Shown here piece after piece: positions 18,853 to 27,055 of a stretch of DNA of 64,000 bases. The notes beneath the pieces were generated by a model that saw only the letters and a program-made list of their open reading frames with translations, did not search any database and was not told the origin of the DNA. Position 1 is the first letter of the stretch. Every line of letters begins with the position of its first letter. Made by a program: the position numbers and the translations under genes. The DNA lies in assembly GCF_001956045.1 (NCBI RefSeq), contig NZ_MRTH01000011.1, positions 124,001 through 188,000 of the forward strand, in the 5' to 3' direction. The DNA comes from Paenibacillus sp. FSL H7-0331. Lineage in GTDB: Bacteria > Bacillota > Bacilli > Paenibacillales > NBRC-103111.

Positions 18853-19266
18853 ATGATAGGAACTATTCGTTGGAATTTACTATTAGGTGCCGTATCTTTT
18901 GTCGTTACACTGTCAACCTCCTTAATTAATAATATTTGGAGTACTGCACTCATTCGAAGCTGTTATAGTTTTGTTCTTTTATTTCTTCTCGTTTTTCTTG
19001 TACGTTGGATTCTGGGTACATTCGCAGGAATTGATAAAATAATCGATACCGACGGAGCAGAAGATGACAGTAAAGGTACTACACTTGATTTGACTACACC
19101 AGACGAAGAAGAGTCTTTGAATCAGATGTTAAAGGGTTCAAGGGATCCTCATGCATCTGAGGGTGAGAACGGATTCGCGCCTTTGAATCCTCCGAAGCTT
19201 ACGAGTAAAGTCAATTTGGAAACCGGAGATATGGTTCAAGCGCTGCGTCAGATGTCCGAAGAATAA
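18853..19266 (+). CDS. Uncharacterised two-span membrane protein between cheD and sigD
   Basis: I do not recognise this 137-residue protein. Two hydrophobic segments lie at about residues 8-27 and 34-54, separated by a very short loop. The rest is an acidic, probably disordered cytoplasmic tail (EDDSKGTTLDLTTPDEEES, then a Pro-containing part ending DMVQALRQMSEE). It starts 4 bases after cheD and ends 19 bases before sigD, so it is transcribed with them. B. subtilis has no gene at this spot. A role in motility is an inference from location only. Confidence 0.75.
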   Translation: MIGTIRWNLLLGAVSFVVTLSTSLINNIWSTALIRSCYSFVLLFLLVFLVRWILGTFAGIDKIIDTDGAEDDSKGTTLDLTTPDEEESLNQMLKGSRDPHASEGENGFAPLNPPKLTSKVNLETGDMVQALRQMSEE

Positions 19267-19284
19267 AGGTGGTGGCAACGGTTC

Positions 19285-20070
19285 ATGATTCAACAAAAGT
19301 CGCATTTGACCAACATGGATGTTTGGAAGCAATGGAAAGAATTCGGCTTACTTGAAGCAAAACAGTCGCTCATCGAAACTTATTTACCTCTGGTTGAATA
19401 TGTTTCGAACCGTTTAGCTATCGGTTTACCCAAAAATGTATCGAGAGACGATCTATCGAGTTTTGGCGTTATGGGACTTATCGATGCTATCGAAAAATTT
19501 GATTATCTTCGTGGTCTGCAATTTGAAACTTACGCTTCCTGGCGTATACGAGGGGCTATCATCGATGGCTTGCGTCAGGGGGATTGGGTTCCAAGATCAG
19601 TAAGAGAAAAATCAAAAAAGATTGAAGAAGCGTATCAGAAGCTTGAGCAGCAATATTTAAGATCTGTTACAGATGATGAAATAAGCGATTATTTGCAAGT
19701 AAGTGAACATGATTTCCGCCAAATGGTACAAGAGATCGCGATTACAACAGTTTGTTCCATTGATGATCCTATTCGTGAAGAAGATTCTGAGACTCGGTTG
19801 TCTTTGTTGATAGATGAAAAAGCCAAGAATCCTGAATATAAAGTTAACGAATTTTATTTAAAAGAAACGTTAGCCAAAGCGATTGAAAGATTAACCGATA
19901 AAGAAAGAACGGTTGTATCCTTATTTTATTTTGAAGAACTGTCATTAAGTGAAATTGCAGAAGTCATGAGTTTATCACCTTCACGTATTTCACAACTACA
20001 CTCCAAAGCGATATTGCGACTTCGTGGTTCGCTTGGAAGGCATAAATCACAGTTGTTTGAAGACTCTTGA
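19285..20070 (+). CDS. sigD: Motility RNA polymerase sigma factor SigD (FliA)
   Basis: A 261-residue sigma-28 family factor that directs transcription of late flagellar, chemotaxis and autolysin genes. Region 2 (DLSSFGVMGLIDAIEKFDYL, then FETYASWRIRGAIIDGLRQ), region 3 (WVPRSVREKSKKIEEAYQKL) and region 4 (ERTVVSLFYFEELSLSEIAE with helix-turn-helix SPSRISQLHSKAI) are all present. Its place near the operon end matches B. subtilis, where distance from the promoter limits SigD level. Start ATG at 19285 behind AAAGGTGGTGG at 19265-19275. Confidence 0.96.
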   Translation: MIQQKSHLTNMDVWKQWKEFGLLEAKQSLIETYLPLVEYVSNRLAIGLPKNVSRDDLSSFGVMGLIDAIEKFDYLRGLQFETYASWRIRGAIIDGLRQGDWVPRSVREKSKKIEEAYQKLEQQYLRSVTDDEISDYLQVSEHDFRQMVQEIAITTVCSIDDPIREEDSETRLSLLIDEKAKNPEYKVNEFYLKETLAKAIERLTDKERTVVSLFYFEELSLSEIAEVMSLSPSRISQLHSKAILRLRGSLGRHKSQLFEDS

Positions 20071-20091
20071 AACTGGAAAGTGGGGGGAATA

Positions 20092-21498
20092 ATGAGCGAG
20101 CAGGCTGTTCCGCTTAGTTTTTATATGGAGATTACTTTATCCGAAGATAAGCTTAACGCCTATTTACAGTTTAAAAATAGTGATGAAAAACTAAGCTTTA
20201 GTATGGCACAGTTAGAGGAAGTTTTGGAATCATATAAAATTACCCACGGAGTCAATCGCAGTAAATTAAGTGAGATCGTAAGGGCTCCCCAATCATTTTT
20301 TCTAAGTAAAACACTTATTGCAACTGGTACTGCACCTGTCAAAGGCATGGACGGCAGCATCAACTTTCTATATGATTTGAGCAATGATGCCAAACGGCCC
20401 GTGGAAATGCAGGATGGAAAAGTTGATTTTAAGGAAGTAACATCTATTAATAATGTTAGAAAAGGTCAATTAATCGCTGAGCGTATTCCTTCTACGCCTG
20501 GCACACCGGGCCAAGCTGTAACGGGTGAGCTTATCAATACGAAGGATGGTAAGGAAGCAAGAATCAAAGTAGGAAAAAATGTGGTTTTGGATCCTGCCCA
20601 GAACTCCTTATATGCAGCGATAGATGGCATGGTTGCCAAAACGGATCGTGATAAAATCAATGTATTTCCGGTTTACGAAGTTAACGGAGATGTAGATTAT
20701 AATGTTGGCAATATCGATTTTGTCGGTACTGTCGTCATCAGAGGAAGCGTTCTCTCAGGATTTAGAATAAAAGCTTCAGGTGATATTCGAATTACCGGCA
20801 GTGTGGAAGGTGCAGATTTAGAAGCGGATGGCTCGATTGAAATCAGTGCGGGCATTTTGGGTCACAACAAAGGTGTAATTCGTGCTGGCAAACATGTCAA
20901 GAGTGCATTTATACAGGACGCAACCGTTTATGCGGAAGAGGTTATTGTCAGTTTGAGCATTATGCATTCCAATGTACATGCCATCCATAGCGTGGCTTGT
21001 AAAGGTTCGAAAGGACTCATTGTTGGTGGAGTTATTCAGGCCGGTGAGTCAGTGATGGTGCGTACCGTTGGGAATTCGATGTCCACAGTAACCGTGATTG
21101 AGGTGGGTGTACTGCCGGAGATGCGCAATGAATTGGTACAGCTAAGAACTCAGCTGCGCTCTATTAACGATAACCTGGAGAAGACGGATAAGGCTCTGGC
21201 TATGCTGGATCAATTGGCAGCAATAGGTCAATTAGGGCCCGATAAAGTATCGATGCGCATCAAACTTAATCATACCAAAAAACAGTTTACTGAAGAACGT
21301 ATTACGTCCAGAGAACGTATTTTCGAAATTGAAAAATCATTAGAGGATTCTGAAAAAGCGAAGGTCGATGTGGCATCTACGATTTACAGCGGTTCCAAGA
21401 TCGTGATAGGCCGTTATACGAAATTTGTCAAGGATGCGGTATCTCATGTCAGATTTCAGCTGGCAGATGGGGATATCGCGGCTATTCCATTAGTTTAG
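20092..21498 (+). CDS. FapA/DUF342 family protein
   Basis: A 468-residue DUF342 (FapA) protein. The N-terminal part contains RIPSTPGTPGQAVTGELI, typical of the family. The middle (about 200-330) is a right-handed beta-helix with repeated turns (GSVLSGFRIKASGDIRITGS, then GADLEADGSIEISAGILG). A coiled-coil segment at about 345-435 follows. Members occur in flagellar operons of many Firmicutes and their biochemical role is not established. I chose ATG 20092 behind GGGGGGAA; an in-frame GTG at 20080 has no good ribosome binding site. Confidence 0.85.
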   Translation: MSEQAVPLSFYMEITLSEDKLNAYLQFKNSDEKLSFSMAQLEEVLESYKITHGVNRSKLSEIVRAPQSFFLSKTLIATGTAPVKGMDGSINFLYDLSNDAKRPVEMQDGKVDFKEVTSINNVRKGQLIAERIPSTPGTPGQAVTGELINTKDGKEARIKVGKNVVLDPAQNSLYAAIDGMVAKTDRDKINVFPVYEVNGDVDYNVGNIDFVGTVVIRGSVLSGFRIKASGDIRITGSVEGADLEADGSIEISAGILGHNKGVIRAGKHVKSAFIQDATVYAEEVIVSLSIMHSNVHAIHSVACKGSKGLIVGGVIQAGESVMVRTVGNSMSTVTVIEVGVLPEMRNELVQLRTQLRSINDNLEKTDKALAMLDQLAAIGQLGPDKVSMRIKLNHTKKQFTEERITSRERIFEIEKSLEDSEKAKVDVASTIYSGSKIVIGRYTKFVKDAVSHVRFQLADGDIAAIPLV

Positions 21499-21529
21499 TA
21501 GTAGATGTCGCTGAGGAGGGCTGGATAGT

Positions 21530-21859
21530 ATGAGTTTAAGGCCGGTAGAGCTGCAATTCGCATTGCACAAAAACGAGGAAGTTGGTCTCAAGCAGAATCA
21601 ACTGAATAACAAGCCGCAACAGGATCAAACCTTACTTGCGGGTGCTGCCGCCAAGCAAACGGAAAAGGAACGTCATGTAACTGGAAAAGCAGATGACGTC
21701 AATCAGTCCTCCATACGCGACCAAGAAAAGGAAAACTCAAAGCAGAACAAGAACAAGCCAAGAGCAAAAAGCAGTTCCACTGAAAACGATGGGGAGAATC
21801 CGTCGACGGAGAGGCGAGTTCATCCTTTTAAAGGGAAGCATATTGATTTATCCTTGTAA
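21530..21859 (+). CDS. Small charged protein of unknown function
   Basis: A 109-residue, very hydrophilic protein (rich in Lys, Glu, Gln, Asn, Ser). It has an N-terminal segment MSLRPVELQFALHKNEEVG, a low-complexity, probably disordered centre, and a C-terminal motif HPFKGKHIDLSL. The two conserved-looking ends joined by a disordered middle resemble a small family I recall at this place in Paenibacillaceae, but I cannot name a function. It has a good GAGGAGGGC ribosome binding site (21512-21520), supporting expression. The inverted-repeat element begins two bases after its stop codon. Confidence 0.7.
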   Translation: MSLRPVELQFALHKNEEVGLKQNQLNNKPQQDQTLLAGAAAKQTEKERHVTGKADDVNQSSIRDQEKENSKQNKNKPRAKSSSTENDGENPSTERRVHPFKGKHIDLSL

Positions 21860-21860
21860 A

Positions 21861-22036
21861 GGTTGTTCAAAAAGTCCCCATTTGATCACGAAGTTTCACA
21901 GAAAGCTTATTCGGCATCGAATCTTGCATTCAGGCTCGAAGTGCGGTACTTATTTAGGTTTTGCCTAAACTCCGTCCCTCCTCCTTTACCTTCTTGCAAC
22001 CTTCTCAGTGCTGAAATGTCGACTTTTGGAACTCGC
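21861..22036. repeat. Degenerate inverted-repeat (MITE-like) element
   Basis: GGTTGTTCAAAAAGTCC at 21861-21877 has an imperfect inverted partner at 22021-22036 (GACTTTTGGAAC, against a GACTTTTTGAAC core expected for a perfect copy). The interior has pyrimidine-rich composition unlike neighbouring genes and a small hairpin TTTAGG-TTTTG-CCTAAA at 21954-21970. Open frames crossing it have no homology or ribosome binding site. From memory, similar GGTTGTTCAAAAAGTCC ends occur as dispersed repeats in Paenibacillus-type genomes, so this looks like a decayed non-autonomous element. Confidence 0.5.
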
Positions 22037-22082
22037 ACTTGTAATCAGGGGAAATGATAGATTTCGGAAAAAGGTGAATCAA

Positions 22083-22646
22083 GTGGATCAACCCTGGGTT
22101 TATATTGTATTATTTGGACTCGTGTTCATTATTTATGCAAAAATCATTCCGAGAACAAGCGCAACAAAAGGTCAGGCCAATCCGACCCTTCATGAAATTG
22201 AAGAGGCAATGGAGCATTTTACGGCAGAGCTAGATGAGCAAAACAAAGCCTTGATACAGCTGCTAGCCGAAACGAAAAGAGATTACGAAGTACAAACAGC
22301 CAAGCTAACCTCACGTCTCGAAATTGTTGAGAAACAATCGGCACTCACTAACCAAGAGCTCACCAAGCTTGGTTTTGCATATGAGGAGCTTCAGAAGAAG
22401 GCTGCGCATCAACCAGAGAAGGTTCCAGTGGTCGAGCTGCAGAAAACAAGGGTTGAAGAGAAGATTGTCGATGTTGAAGACCTGCCTGTTGCAATGAACT
22501 TGAAATCTCGCTATGAGGAGCTGTTTTCCTTATTTGAACAGGGGAAATCGGTAGAGTATATTGCCAAAAAGCTTAATATGAATAAAGGAGAGATCAATTT
22601 GATCTTTCAGTTGGCGAAGCAGGAGGAAAAACTCAATGCTCACTAA
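22083..22646 (+). CDS. swrB: SwrB-like (DUF6115) membrane coiled-coil protein
   Basis: A 187-residue protein with one N-terminal membrane span (residues 3-20), a long coiled coil (about 35-125), and a C-terminal helix-turn-helix-like segment SVEYIAKKLNMNKGEINLIF. This layout and its place after sigD and before rpsB match B. subtilis SwrB (YlxL), which promotes assembly of the flagellar export apparatus. Sequence identity is probably low, so the name is given by architecture and synteny. The start is GTG at 22083 behind AAGGTGA; an upstream frame to 22008 runs into the inverted repeat. Confidence 0.75.
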   Translation: MDQPWVYIVLFGLVFIIYAKIIPRTSATKGQANPTLHEIEEAMEHFTAELDEQNKALIQLLAETKRDYEVQTAKLTSRLEIVEKQSALTNQELTKLGFAYEELQKKAAHQPEKVPVVELQKTRVEEKIVDVEDLPVAMNLKSRYEELFSLFEQGKSVEYIAKKLNMNKGEINLIFQLAKQEEKLNAH

Positions 22647-23151
22647 CAAATCTCTTTTATATGGTCTAGGCATTGGTTTAATTATAGGTGCCTCCTTGCT
22701 CCAGCTGATGAACGTTGCTAAACCATCGGCAGTCAAAACGGATTTAATGAAAGGCGCAACGATAAGTGAGATGGATCGTGTTCAATTGAAGGAAGCAGCA
22801 TCCAAATACTTTCAGGTTTTTGACAACGATCAGAAGATGTTGAGCCAGACACAGGTGGATGCTCTTGTGCTGCAGAAGGTGAAAGAGGAGAAGGACAAGC
22901 AGCCCGCAGAACAGCCGCCTGCGCCTGTGAAGGAAGTCGTCAAGGAAACCTACATTTTTGTGTCCAGTGGTCTGAATGCAGGCAATGTGGGCGATTTATT
23001 AGTGACCAGCGGTGTCATTACAGACCGTAAATCATTTGAGGATATGATGTACCAGCAACAATTAAATGAGAAGATTGTATCCGGCGTTCATGTTTTCAAA
23101 GGTCCAATGGAGCTTGCGCGTGTGGTTTCAAATATAACAACTCGTCCATAA
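22636..23151 (+). CDS. Membrane-anchored MltG/YceG-like domain protein
   Basis: A 171-residue protein with an N-terminal membrane span (residues 8-25), a Lys/Glu/Pro linker, and a C-terminal domain (about 107-170, starting YIFVSSGLNAGNVGDLLVTS) that resembles the LysM-like N-terminal part of MltG/YceG endolytic transglycosylases. The catalytic transglycosylase domain itself is absent, so an enzymatic role is unlikely; binding to peptidoglycan is a guess. It overlaps the SwrB-like gene by 11 bases and has AGGAGG at 22621-22626. It is the last gene before the fla/che terminator. Confidence 0.72.
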   Translation: MLTNKSLLYGLGIGLIIGASLLQLMNVAKPSAVKTDLMKGATISEMDRVQLKEAASKYFQVFDNDQKMLSQTQVDALVLQKVKEEKDKQPAEQPPAPVKEVVKETYIFVSSGLNAGNVGDLLVTSGVITDRKSFEDMMYQQQLNEKIVSGVHVFKGPMELARVVSNITTRP

Positions 23152-23152
23152 G

Positions 23153-23180
23153 CCAAGCCTGTTAATAGGTTTGGTTTTTT
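23153..23180 (+). terminator. Rho-independent terminator ending the fla/che operon
   Basis: CCAAGCCT at 23153-23160 pairs with AGGTTTGG at 23167-23174 (one G-T pair) around a 6-base loop, followed by TTTTTT at 23175-23180. Confidence 0.88.
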
Positions 23181-23228
23181 GTATGCACGAAAAATATATT
23201 TATCTCATAGGAATAATAACAATGACTG

Positions 23229-23257
23229 TTGCATACCCATTTCAGTTGTGGTATAGT
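23229..23257 (+). promoter_or_regulatory. Sigma-A promoter of rpsB
   Basis: TTGCAT (23229-23234) and TATAGT (23252-23257) are separated by 17 bases. Transcription would begin near 23264 and give a leader of about 118 bases before rpsB. Confidence 0.8.
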
Positions 23258-23264
23258 TATTGAC

Positions 23265-23382
23265 GGTGTTAAAACGCACGCTGGTCAATTCGCATAAGGG
23301 TGCTTCCCGGTGGGAAGTTTTATGTCGAAGATGCGACTATAGCGGAGGAGACCCAAAACCAATTTAGAGGAGGTGTGTGAAG
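23265..23382 (+). promoter_or_regulatory. Structured rpsB 5' leader (possible S2 autoregulation)
   Basis: The leader holds a hairpin CTTCCC-GGT-GGGAAG (23303-23317), extended by CATAA (23293-23297) with TTATG (23320-23324). CGCAT (23291-23295) can alternatively pair with ATGCG (23331-23335), and GTCG (23324-23327) with CGAC (23334-23337). A GCGGAGGAG sequence at 23342-23350 resembles a ribosome binding site but has no start codon after it. The true site is AGAGGAGGTG (23366-23375). Ribosomal-protein leaders often bind their own product; that is an inference here. Confidence 0.5.
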
Positions 23383-24081
23383 ATGGCAGTAATCTCCATG
23401 AAACAGCTATTAGAAGCTGGAGTACACTTCGGTCACCAGACTCGTCGTTGGAATCCGAAAATGGATCGTTACATCTTCACTGAAAGAAACGGGATTTACA
23501 TTATCGATTTACAAAAAACGGTGAAAAAGGTTGAGGAAGCTTATAACTTCGTTAAATCAGTAGCCGACCAAAACGGTACAATCTTGTTCGTAGGAACAAA
23601 AAAACAAGCGCAAGATTCAGTTGCGGAAGAAGCAGCTCGCTGCGGTATGTTCTACATAAACCAACGTTGGTTGGGTGGAACATTGACAAACTTCCAAACG
23701 ATTCAAAAGCGTATTGATCGTTTGAAACAATTGGAAAGATGGGAAGAAGACGGTACTTTTGAAGTTCTTCCTAAGAAAGAAGTTATCATCCTTCGTAAAG
23801 AAAAAGATCGCTTGGAGAAATTCCTTGGCGGTATCAAGAATATGAAGGGCCTTCCAAGTGCATTGTTCATCATCGATCCTCGTAAAGAGCGTATCGCGGT
23901 TGCAGAAGCTCGCAAGCTGGGTATTCCAATCGTAGGTATCGTAGATACAAACTGCGATCCAGATGAAATCGATTATGTCATTCCTGGTAATGACGATGCA
24001 ATCCGTGCGGTTAAGCTGTTAACAGCTAAAATTGCCGATGCAGTGGTTGAAGCACATCAAGGCGAACAAACTACAGCTTAA
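23383..24081 (+). CDS. rpsB: Small-subunit ribosomal protein uS2
   Basis: The 232-residue protein is nearly identical in its N-terminus to Firmicute S2 ([20 protein letters not shown]), with [20 protein letters not shown] and the C-terminal [21 protein letters not shown]. It belongs to the 30S subunit and joins late in assembly. The ATG at 23383 is chosen from the family N-terminus and the AGAGGAGGTG spacing; a GTG two codons upstream is also in frame. tsf follows, separated by an attenuator-like hairpin. Confidence 0.98.
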   Translation: MAVISMKQLLEAGVHFGHQTRRWNPKMDRYIFTERNGIYIIDLQKTVKKVEEAYNFVKSVADQNGTILFVGTKKQAQDSVAEEAARCGMFYINQRWLGGTLTNFQTIQKRIDRLKQLERWEEDGTFEVLPKKEVIILRKEKDRLEKFLGGIKNMKGLPSALFIIDPRKERIAVAEARKLGIPIVGIVDTNCDPDEIDYVIPGNDDAIRAVKLLTAKIADAVVEAHQGEQTTA

Positions 24082-24093
24082 ATAGTGAATAGA

Positions 24094-24138
24094 AAGGGGT
24101 GGTTAAAAGGTGCAAAATCCTTTCACCGCCCCTTTTTT
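24094..24138 (+). terminator. Attenuator-type terminator between rpsB and tsf
   Basis: AAGGGGTGG (24094-24102) pairs with CCGCCCCTT (24126-24134; one G-T pair), with an inner AAAGG/CCTTT extension and a run of six T at 24133-24138. Strong hairpin plus T-run in a co-transcribed pair suggests partial termination to keep S2 and EF-Ts in ratio. Confidence 0.85.
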
Positions 24139-24177
24139 AAGGACCAAGGTTCAACATATATGAAGGAGGCCAAGTTC

Positions 24178-24828
24178 ATGGCAGTTAATGCAGCATCAGT
24201 AAAGGAATTACGTGCAAGTACAGGAGCAGGTATGCTCGATTGTAAAAATGCGTTGGAAGAAGCAAACGGTGATTTGACAAAAGCGGCGGAGCTTCTGCGT
24301 GAAAAAGGATTGTCTGCAGCAGCTAACAAAGCAGGACGTATTGCTACAGAGGGTGTTGTTGAATCTTATATCCATGCTGGTGGTCGTATCGGCGTATTGG
24401 TTGAAGTTAACTGTGAGACCGATTTTGTTGCCAAAACAGATCAGTTCAAAGATTTTGTTAGAGATGTAGCTATGCAAATTGCTGCTGCTAACCCGTTGTA
24501 TGTTCGTCGTGAAGAAGTGCCGCAGGAAGCTCTTGACAAAGAACGCGAAATCCTGACGAATCAAGCATTGAACGAAGGCAAACCGGCTAACATCGTTGAA
24601 AAAATGGTTGATGGTCGTATTGGCAAATATTACGAAGAATATTGCTTGATGGAACAAACGTTCATCAAAGACCCTGACAAAAAAATCAGCCAATTGATCA
24701 ACGAAAAAGTATCCAAAATTGGTGAAAACATCACGATCCGCCGCTTTGTACGTTTTGAACTAGGTGAAGGCTTAGAGAAGAAAACAGAAAACTTCGCAGA
24801 AGAAGTTATGGCTCAAGTCAAGAAATAA
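24178..24828 (+). CDS. tsf: Elongation factor Ts
   Basis: Nucleotide-exchange factor for EF-Tu. The 216-residue product is the short Firmicute form: a UBA-like N-terminus ([20 protein letters not shown]), the EF-Ts core signature [15 protein letters not shown], and a single C-terminal dimerisation region. ATG at 24178 follows GAAGGAGGC (24162-24170); the frame is open upstream to 24085 but that stretch is the attenuator. Confidence 0.97.
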   Translation: MAVNAASVKELRASTGAGMLDCKNALEEANGDLTKAAELLREKGLSAAANKAGRIATEGVVESYIHAGGRIGVLVEVNCETDFVAKTDQFKDFVRDVAMQIAAANPLYVRREEVPQEALDKEREILTNQALNEGKPANIVEKMVDGRIGKYYEEYCLMEQTFIKDPDKKISQLINEKVSKIGENITIRRFVRFELGEGLEKKTENFAEEVMAQVKK

Positions 24829-24843
24829 ATTCATAGTCCATGA

Positions 24844-25650
<807 letters not shown>

Positions 25651-25654
25651 CGAT

Positions 25655-26209
25655 ATGCCTCAATCGATAAAGAAAAATGCAGAGGATCGCATGGAGAAGG
25701 CCATTGGTTCTCTAAAGAAAGAGCTTTCCAGTTTACGTGCTGGAAGAGCTGTACCGGCGCTACTGGATCGTGTTCAGGTAGAGTATTACGGTGCCATGAC
25801 ACCTGTTAACCAATTGGCTAACATCAGTACACCTGATTCTCGTACACTGATGATTCAGCCTTGGGATAAGAGTTCGATGTCGGCCATTGAAAAAGCAATT
25901 ATGAAATCGGATTTGGGGTTGACCCCATCAAACGATGGATCGATGATTCGTATTATGATTCCGGCGTTGACTTCGGAACGTAGATCAGAATTGGTGAAAA
26001 TGACTCGTAAATTCGGTGAAGAAGCCAAGGTTGCGATCAGAAATGTTCGCCGCGATGCGAATGATGAAATCAAAAAGCTTGAGAAAAATGGTATATCTGA
26101 AGATGAATCACGTAAATATCAAGAAGATATCCAAAAATTCACCGATAAATACATTTCGGAAGTCGATAAGGTTCTTGTGGCTAAAGAAAAAGAGATTATG
26201 GAAGTATAA
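25655..26209 (+). CDS. frr: Ribosome recycling factor
   Basis: Releases ribosomes from mRNA after termination, together with EF-G. The 184-residue protein shows the RRF signatures [20 protein letters not shown] and [20 protein letters not shown], with the basic helix [23 protein letters not shown] at 25655 fits family N-termini; an in-frame GTG at 25643 overlaps the pyrH end and sits on the ribosome binding site. It follows pyrH by 4 bases, and the pair is conserved in bacteria. Confidence 0.96.
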   Translation: MPQSIKKNAEDRMEKAIGSLKKELSSLRAGRAVPALLDRVQVEYYGAMTPVNQLANISTPDSRTLMIQPWDKSSMSAIEKAIMKSDLGLTPSNDGSMIRIMIPALTSERRSELVKMTRKFGEEAKVAIRNVRRDANDEIKKLEKNGISEDESRKYQEDIQKFTDKYISEVDKVLVAKEKEIMEV

Positions 26210-26216
26210 TCATAGA

Positions 26217-26239
26217 GACCCCCTTGTAAGGGGGCTTTT
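26217..26239 (+). terminator. Weak hairpin terminator between frr and uppS
   Basis: CCCCCT (26219-26224) pairs with AGGGGG (26229-26234) around TTGT-A type loop bases, followed by C and only four T. Likely partial. Confidence 0.55.
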
Positions 26240-26267
26240 AGTCTTTCCTTATTGGAGGAAGCAATAG

Positions 26268-27035
26268 ATGATACCTTTCAAAAAATGGTTTGGAAGCAAG
26301 CCACTGAGCGCCGAGCAAATGGAACGGTTAGATGCCGATAATGTACCAAACCATGTGGCAGTTATCATGGACGGCAATGGCCGGTGGGCTCAGAAGCGCG
26401 GATTGCCGCGTGTTGCAGGGCATCACTCAGGTATGAAAAATGTGAAAAAGATAACGATGGCTGCGGACTCCATTGGCGTCAGTGTATTAACCTTATATGC
26501 GTTTTCTACGGAAAATTGGAAAAGGCCGAAAGAAGAAGTGGATTATTTGATGAAGCTTCCAATTGAGTTTTTTCCAAAGGAGATCGAAGAATTAATTGCT
26601 AATAATGTTCAAATTCGCATGACAGGCTGGCATGAGGGCTTGCCGGATTATACGTTAAAGGCAATTCAAGATGCGATAGAACAAACCAAGAACAACGATG
26701 GACTCATTTTGAATTTTGCATTAAATTACGGTAGTCGTAAGGAGATGCTATCTGGTGTGAAGCAAATTGCCGAGGATGTGCAATCCGGTAAGCTTCATGC
26801 GGATGAAATCGATGAATCTGTGTTTTCAAGGTATATGTTAACCCATCCACTTCCGGATCCTGACTTATTAATTCGCACGAGTGGTGAGCTGCGCATTAGC
26901 AATTTTATGTTGTGGCAATTGGCTTACTCTGAGCTGTGGTTCACTGAGTTGTGCTGGCCGGAATTTACCGAGCAGGATTTTTTTGAGGCTGTTCAAGAAT
27001 ATCAGCGGCGGGCCCGCAGATATGGCGGCCTGTAG
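26268..27035 (+). CDS. uppS: Isoprenyl (undecaprenyl) diphosphate synthase
   Basis: Condenses isopentenyl diphosphate units onto farnesyl diphosphate to make the C55 carrier of wall synthesis. In the 255-residue protein the catalytic D35 is in VIMDGNGRWAQKRG, followed by RVAGHHSGMKNV. The C-terminal RTSGELRISNFMLWQLAYSE segment binds the homoallylic substrate. ATG 26268 has TTGGAGGAAG upstream. cdsA and dxr follow, a conserved lipid/isoprenoid cluster. Confidence 0.97.
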   Translation: MIPFKKWFGSKPLSAEQMERLDADNVPNHVAVIMDGNGRWAQKRGLPRVAGHHSGMKNVKKITMAADSIGVSVLTLYAFSTENWKRPKEEVDYLMKLPIEFFPKEIEELIANNVQIRMTGWHEGLPDYTLKAIQDAIEQTKNNDGLILNFALNYGSRKEMLSGVKQIAEDVQSGKLHADEIDESVFSRYMLTHPLPDPDLLIRTSGELRISNFMLWQLAYSELWFTELCWPEFTEQDFFEAVQEYQRRARRYGGL

Positions 27036-27055
27036 CAGGCGACGGAGGTATAGAC

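Noticed and set aside
21693..22057. Two small + strand open frames (from 21693 and 21863) across the inverted repeat
   Set aside because: They cross from an existing gene into the repeat element, lack ribosome binding sites and have no domain features.
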